This document shows, in pieces, positions 59,151 through 64,000 of a stretch of 64,000 bases of DNA (the first letter of the stretch is position 1; the number at the start of each line of letters is the position of its first letter). The notes beneath the pieces are model-generated. The model made no database searches and had not been told where the DNA came from. It worked only from the letters and a program-made list of their open reading frames with translations. Position numbers and translations under genes: made by a program. The DNA comes from Gadus chalcogrammus (taxonomy: Eukaryota > Chordata > Actinopteri > Gadiformes > Gadidae). The stretch is taken from positions 20,944,665 through 21,008,664 of the forward strand of contig NC_079422.1 in assembly GCF_026213295.1 (NCBI RefSeq). Reading direction: 5' to 3'.

Positions 59151-59595
59151 CTGCCCACAAACCCTCCCTGGGTGATATGTGCAGCAGTCCACATGTTACC
59201 TCAGAGATAGCGATGGGAAAGCGCTGTGTAAGGTCTAGCGGTACACAGCTGGGGTGTCGTTCAAGGCCCGCAAAACAGAAGAACATTGCACAATAACTCC
59301 ACAGGAATTGGAACATTTGTGGTCAGAAAATAAGATATGTAAAACTAAGCTGTGTGCTCTTTGCAATGTACTTGGATGAACAGTTATGATATGGAGAGCT
59401 GAATGATGTCCTCTGTGTATATGGATGACCATTTAGTCTGAATTTAAGGTATATCAAGCTTTATTAGGTATTATGTATTAAGTATTGGAGCATTATGTAT
59501 TATGTATGATTCCTAATGTGAAATATTTGTGATTTCTTTTCTGCTGCTGTTACTCATCCAAAGCATGTTTAGTATAACTTTAATGTCCCAAAAGG
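59151..59595. other. Upstream of ctrl to the duplication boundary
   Basis: No gene. A local TATTATGTATTAAGTATT repeat lies near 59,465-59,505. The boundary at 59,595/59,596 is abrupt. Confidence 0.5.
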
Positions 59596-59663
59596 GAAAC
59601 CAGATGAGATACAGCGAGAGCATCAAGATCCTCAAGGAGATGAAGGAGATGTACGATCAATGA
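59596..59663 (+). pseudogene. lin37: lin37 last-exon fragment
   Basis: The final 68 bases of lin37, including the TGA at 59,661, are repeated here. There is no splice acceptor or upstream exon; the preceding sequence is ctrl upstream DNA. It cannot make LIN37. Confidence 0.9.
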
Positions 59664-61603
59664 GTGTGATTGTACATCTCAACCACTAGGGGGCGACAAC
59701 AGACGGAGACGGAGTAATGGGATATTAGTCCACCATGAATCACAGCCACAAGGCAGCTGCCGTGGCTTCTAGAAGATTGACCAGTATATTTCGAGCCTTC
59801 AGCCTTAAAGAGCTGATATTGGATTTGGCCCTTGGGAGAAATGGGTGTTCCCATTGAGCTGAGATTGTTTTGCTGTATAAGATATATTGGATAGTATGTG
59901 CTGTGGTTAGTGACCAAGTAGATCCAACTAATTTCAATATATTTCCCCAGAAACATTGATGATCACCCCTGCTACATCCAGGTGCTAAACCACTCCCATG
60001 AGAAAATAATTATCATGGGCTTGATATACAAACAACATGCAAACTAGCAATGGGGACTAATGCCGAGGTCATGAGAGATTCAAGGAATAGCATGTTTTAG
60101 TTGTGCTCGTTAACGTATATTTAAACAGAAAAACGACGTATGGGCTGCTGCTCGATGCTTTTTGTATTTTTACATGAATTAAAAATAAATGTTTACAAAT
60201 ATTCTGTTCATTGCCACGCCTTTCAAGTGGAGGATGTTCTTAAAATATGGCGGAAATTAAACACTAGATGTAGTTGGCATCATTTGCAAGATAATTTCCC
60301 ACTCTATAATATACAGTATTCTACACTGAGACCGATCGCATTGACTCAGCCCCGAAGAGCTGCTTCAGAGCCCATCCTAGTAGACTGGGTTCAGACAGAG
60401 CCCATCCTAGTAGACTTGGCTTTAGTAGGTTCTTGTTGATATCTAAAGGTGAAATATTATACCATCAGGTTTGAGAGTGATTAGCTGTTCAGTTTTTGAA
60501 AATCGGCCTCTTCTGACATCACTAGTGTGCGTGTCTCCCTAGATGTATGACGGATATATGAGCAACGTTTGCTCCAGTCCATAGGCTGGTAGACTGATCT
60601 ATCCAGCATACATCTAGGTGGACACGCCCACTTGTGATGTCAGAATAGGCAGATTTCCAAAATGGCTTGTAACGGCTAATCGCACTCACCTTTATTAGGA
60701 CAAGTGCTGAATTAAAAGGGCACACTGGAGTATAAATGGCAGATGGAGTCGTTGCGTATATCATGTCCCAAATTAACCCTAAAAGTCCACCGTTTCCATT
60801 CCTCCGAATGAGAACATCCTGGACTCCTGGCCATGGTATAAATCTGGCAATGTTTAGCTGAATGCGTTGGTCTACTTTTATTTCTTTGGAAATTATGGTG
60901 GCCACTAGATGGTAGCACAGTACTTTTGACTACATACGTGGAGTCAATTTCTACATTTAAGTCAAATTTAGTTTTTTTTAAATCGTTGTAGCCCTACATC
61001 ACCTTGGATTTGAGTGTTTTAATGCATGGAGGGACAATTTCGACATTTCGTACTTTATAGTTTTTTTTTATGCATGCCAAATGAAATACCACGTTACTAT
61101 ATACTTTACCGTTAATTACAGTGTATGTACCTAATGTGTTACCCAAATCAGTGGCTCCCAACAATTGACTTCCCGTGTGACACTAAATGGTCATCAGGAC
61201 CTTTCGCGGACCGCCTCATGCCTTCAGCGCCCCCTTCATACACAATTATGCCGCAGGAAGGCCATGACCAACAATCAAGTCAAGTCATCAATTTGATATC
61301 AAGACAAATAATATGATGAACATTTTATTTTCCATCATTGACCGCAGTCTTTATAATGGCAGTCGACTGTCAAACAGCATTTAACAAAGATGTTACAGGT
61401 AGAACATTTAGAAACAAATACAATACAAACCATTCAGTGGATTGTGCAAATATAAACACTTCAAGAGCTTCAAGCACAATATTTAAATGCTTAATACAGG
61501 ACGCTATGCTTCATAGGCCTTTCCTGGTAGCGGTCACTGTTGTAAATGTTTACTAAATTAATTCAGATAAATTCAAGCTAGGGGTTGGTCTGTTGTGGAT
61601 TGT

Positions 61604-63089
61604 TTATTCCTCGCCAGTAGGAACTTGGGTGAAGGTTTCTGCTATGGTTGCAGATGTTTCGTTCTTCCTGTTAGCTGAACCAGACTCAGACCTCCTAAAA
61701 AGGCGTGAGATATTAGATCGGGAATTATTTGTAGCAAAGGACAGGTAGTCCTCAGCCAATGCAGTCTCCAGGACATGAAACAGAGATTGTTTGAGCTTCT
61801 TTATAAATTCATCACACATGAAGACGTAGAGCAGGGGGTTCAGGCAGCTGTTTACCGTGGTCAGGTTTGATGATAATGGTCCCAAAAATCTTCGAATTGT
61901 GAGAATTTTGTCCTTGTTGCCATATGCTTCTATATACTTATGCACGTGGTAGGGGACCCAGCATACTACAAATGCAAGGATAATGGCAATAATAATGCGG
62001 AGAGATTTCCTACTCTTAGCTCGGTTGAAGCGCCTCATTCGCATACCTATGGCCACATAAGACCCCGTTATGGCCAGCATGGGGATGAGGAAGCCCATGA
62101 AGAATCGGAAGTGAGTGAGGGCCAGTTTATTGGCCGTCTGGGACAGTGCACAAACAGTGAAATTCCTTCGTTCGTAAACACATCTAGAATGCCCATAGGG
62201 TATGCTGCAGGCCAGAGAAGCCAGCCAGATGCAAACACATATGAGCTGAGCTTTCCGGACGGTCCTGTGGTTCTGGGACCACACCACCACCCATGTGCAC
62301 AGGCAGCGATCCACACTTATGGCCGTCAGGAAGAAGACGCTGGCAAACATGTTGCCGATGGCGATAACGGAGCTGAGTTTGCACATAAACCATCCGAAAG
62401 GCCATTGGTAGTTCTTGGCCAGGGAGATGATTAGGAAGATCAGAAAGCTGGTGAAGAGGAAGTCAGCCAAAGCCAAGTTGAGAAACCAGATTGAGTTGAC
62501 TGTTCTTCTCATTCTGAAACCGGTCACATAGATCACCAAGCCATTCCCCACCGTTCCAAACAGGAACACCATACAAAGGATGATCATCGAAATTGTATTC
62601 ATGTATTTATGAAGATTCGTTGGCCTTTGATTATTGGCAACTAGCGCTGCTAGTGTGACCGAAGTGAGGTTATCAGGTGAATCTGCCAGCAAAGAAAGGT
62701 ATGGTTAGAATAGTGGCAGCCTTCCTTTATTTAAGGAGGGCTTCTAACAGCATATCATATCACTTGCAACATGCACATTTGAGACGCTTTAGGAATGCTT
62801 ATCATGAGTGTATTTTTTCTAAATCATGTTTTGAGTATCTGGGTTTGTTTATAGTCACAGAGTTAGTTAATGGATACATTTTTTTGTTTGTTTCAAAGCA
62901 GTTATATTTAATGTTACTGTAGGTAAACATAAAAAAAACAGTTATACCTCAGGTAAGCATCTTAACAATAAAAAAACATTTCTTTTTCATGTTACTAAAG
63001 AAAGACATTAAAAAACATTTATACTTCATAATACTCTAGGTAAACATAAATATAAAAAAATATGGTTTAGGCAAACTACCTGTTTCCAT
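61604..63089 (-). CDS. Chemoattractant GPCR, formyl-peptide/chemerin-receptor type, copy 2
   Basis: Same structure as copy 1: exon 1 coding 63089-63080, exon 2 62682-61604, 362 residues. Only two residue differences were seen, AKDYQW to AKNYQW in the first extracellular loop region and THFQFF to THFRFF at the start of TM5. Both start and splice sites are intact, so both copies look functional. Confidence 0.88.
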
Positions 63090-63881
63090 GTTTCTGTCGA
63101 TCCACCAACCCTTGTCTCAACAGTACAGTCTCTCACCACTGAACAAGCCACTTAGCAAAGAGACTCCACAGTCCCTCCTACTAAGTCCCGGGCTACGCCC
63201 ATACTACCGCTCTTCACAGGAGTATGGGTTGTTCAAAATATTGTGTTCATATGAAATCATATGAATCATCTCATGTTCATGTATGAAATACAGGATAAAT
63301 GCATTTATGTTGCAAAAAATGAAATAATGGTCATAGTTCATATAAGTAGTAGTATTTGGGGTTCAGAGCAGAAATGTAGCTCATGGTTTCACATGTATGC
63401 AAAGAAGATGCCAAAAAAATGAAAATATGTCACAACTTTAGAGCCTATTGTGAAACACAATACACTTCATTGTGTTGTGACACTTGGTTGCCAATACACA
63501 CAAGGGGTGCATCTTTCTGCTGTCAACTGGCCTTCAAAACAAAGCTACAATCTTCTTGGTCTAATCAATAGAAAAATCCAAAGAATTGAGTAGAGTCTCC
63601 CTGGTTTAAAATGAATTATCATTGACGTTATAATTATTATTCATATAATTAACCTTGGCCAACCCAGGTAAAAAACAAAACACTTGTTTGGTGGTTTCAA
63701 CAGTTTTACTTGCAATGAAATTCAAGCATACATCACAATGAACACATGTGAACATTTGGCTCTCAAACGATTTAAACGACCACCGACTGATTTTATCTCT
63801 GAATGGATGTCGGTCCTACACCTCGTGACGTCCACACGCTGCTCACTCCCTCGGACACATGCTTCAGTTGGACTCCCCTCT

Positions 63882-64000
63882 TCAGTTGGACGCCACGGTC
63901 TGGTCGATCCAGCGGCGCAGGTACGACACGCGTGCGTACACGGCCGGGGTGCGCACGTTGCAGTTGCTGGTTCCCCAGGAGACGATGCCCACCTGGCTCC
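63882..64000 (-). CDS. ctrl: Chymotrypsin-like protease copy 2, last exon only (partial)
   Basis: The stop codon and 39 codons of the C-terminus match 47,204-47,322. The catalytic serine and other exons are beyond the window. Whether copy 2 is a full gene cannot be seen. Confidence 0.85.
   Translation of the reverse strand, partial: SQVGIVSWGTSNCNVRTPAVYARVSYLRRWIDQTVASN

Larger units (their letters stand above)
59596..64000. repeat. Tandem segmental duplication, copy 2 (cut by window end)
   Basis: Near-identical to 41,615-47,322 apart from absence of the 1,304-bp element at 42,841-44,144 and several small indels (for example 11 extra bases near 60,070 and a 5-base loss near 60,440). It contains the lin37 fragment, receptor copy 2 and the start of a second protease last exon. 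Confidence 0.92.

Overview
This is a stretch of a ray-finned fish (teleost) nuclear genome. The evidence is intron-rich vertebrate genes with canonical GT/AG splice sites, teleost-type transposons (Tc1, hAT, Harbinger, RTE and R4 LINEs, Ty3/Gypsy) and very long CA/GT microsatellites. The microsatellite density resembles what is known from codfishes, but I cannot fix the species.

Layout, left to right. (1) 1-25,405, minus strand: the first 20 coding exons of kmt2b (histone H3K4 methyltransferase MLL2/KMT2B), covering the menin-binding motif, the large exon 3, the CXXC domain, the PHD fingers and the start of the bromodomain region. The extended PHD, FYRN/FYRC and SET exons lie to the left of the window. 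Its introns hold an RTE LINE, a Tc1 element with a nested MITE, another hAT MITE, SINE-like repeats and minisatellites. (2) 26,728-28,266, plus: psenen (gamma-secretase subunit PEN-2). (3) 29,940-31,326, plus: a small heat-shock protein, probably hspb6. (4) 31,995-37,512, minus: proser3 (11 exons, 721 aa). (5) 38,452-41,682, plus: lin37 (DREAM/MuvB subunit, 244 aa). KMT2B, PSENEN, HSPB6, PROSER3 and LIN37 are also neighbours on human 19q13, so genes 1-5 are a conserved block, with lin37 in a different place. (6) 44,926-46,411, minus: a formyl-peptide/chemerin-type chemoattractant GPCR. (7) 47,204-59,088, minus: a chymotrypsin-like digestive protease (ctrl type, 264 aa). Its intron 2 is swollen to 9.7 kb by a nest of transposons: an R4-type LINE remnant, hAT MITEs, and a Gypsy element that itself carries a 2.3 kb hAT.

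From 59,596 to the end the sequence repeats 41,615 onward. The repeat starts inside the last lin37 exon and runs through a second GPCR copy (2 amino-acid differences) into a second ctrl last exon, cut by the window edge. This is a tandem duplication with a unit of about 18 kb. Copy 2 lacks a 1.3 kb Harbinger-type element present in copy 1, and divergence between copies is patchy: higher around 42.0-44.5 kb, nearly nil over the GPCR and beyond.

The genes do not form one pathway. kmt2b and lin37 act in chromatin and cell-cycle transcription, psenen in intramembrane proteolysis, hspb6 in protein folding, the GPCR in leukocyte chemotaxis and ctrl in digestion. The most interesting content is the recent duplication and the layered transposon insertions, whose order can be read from target-site duplications. 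I did not find a clearly new biological system. All exon limits and counts were derived by eye.
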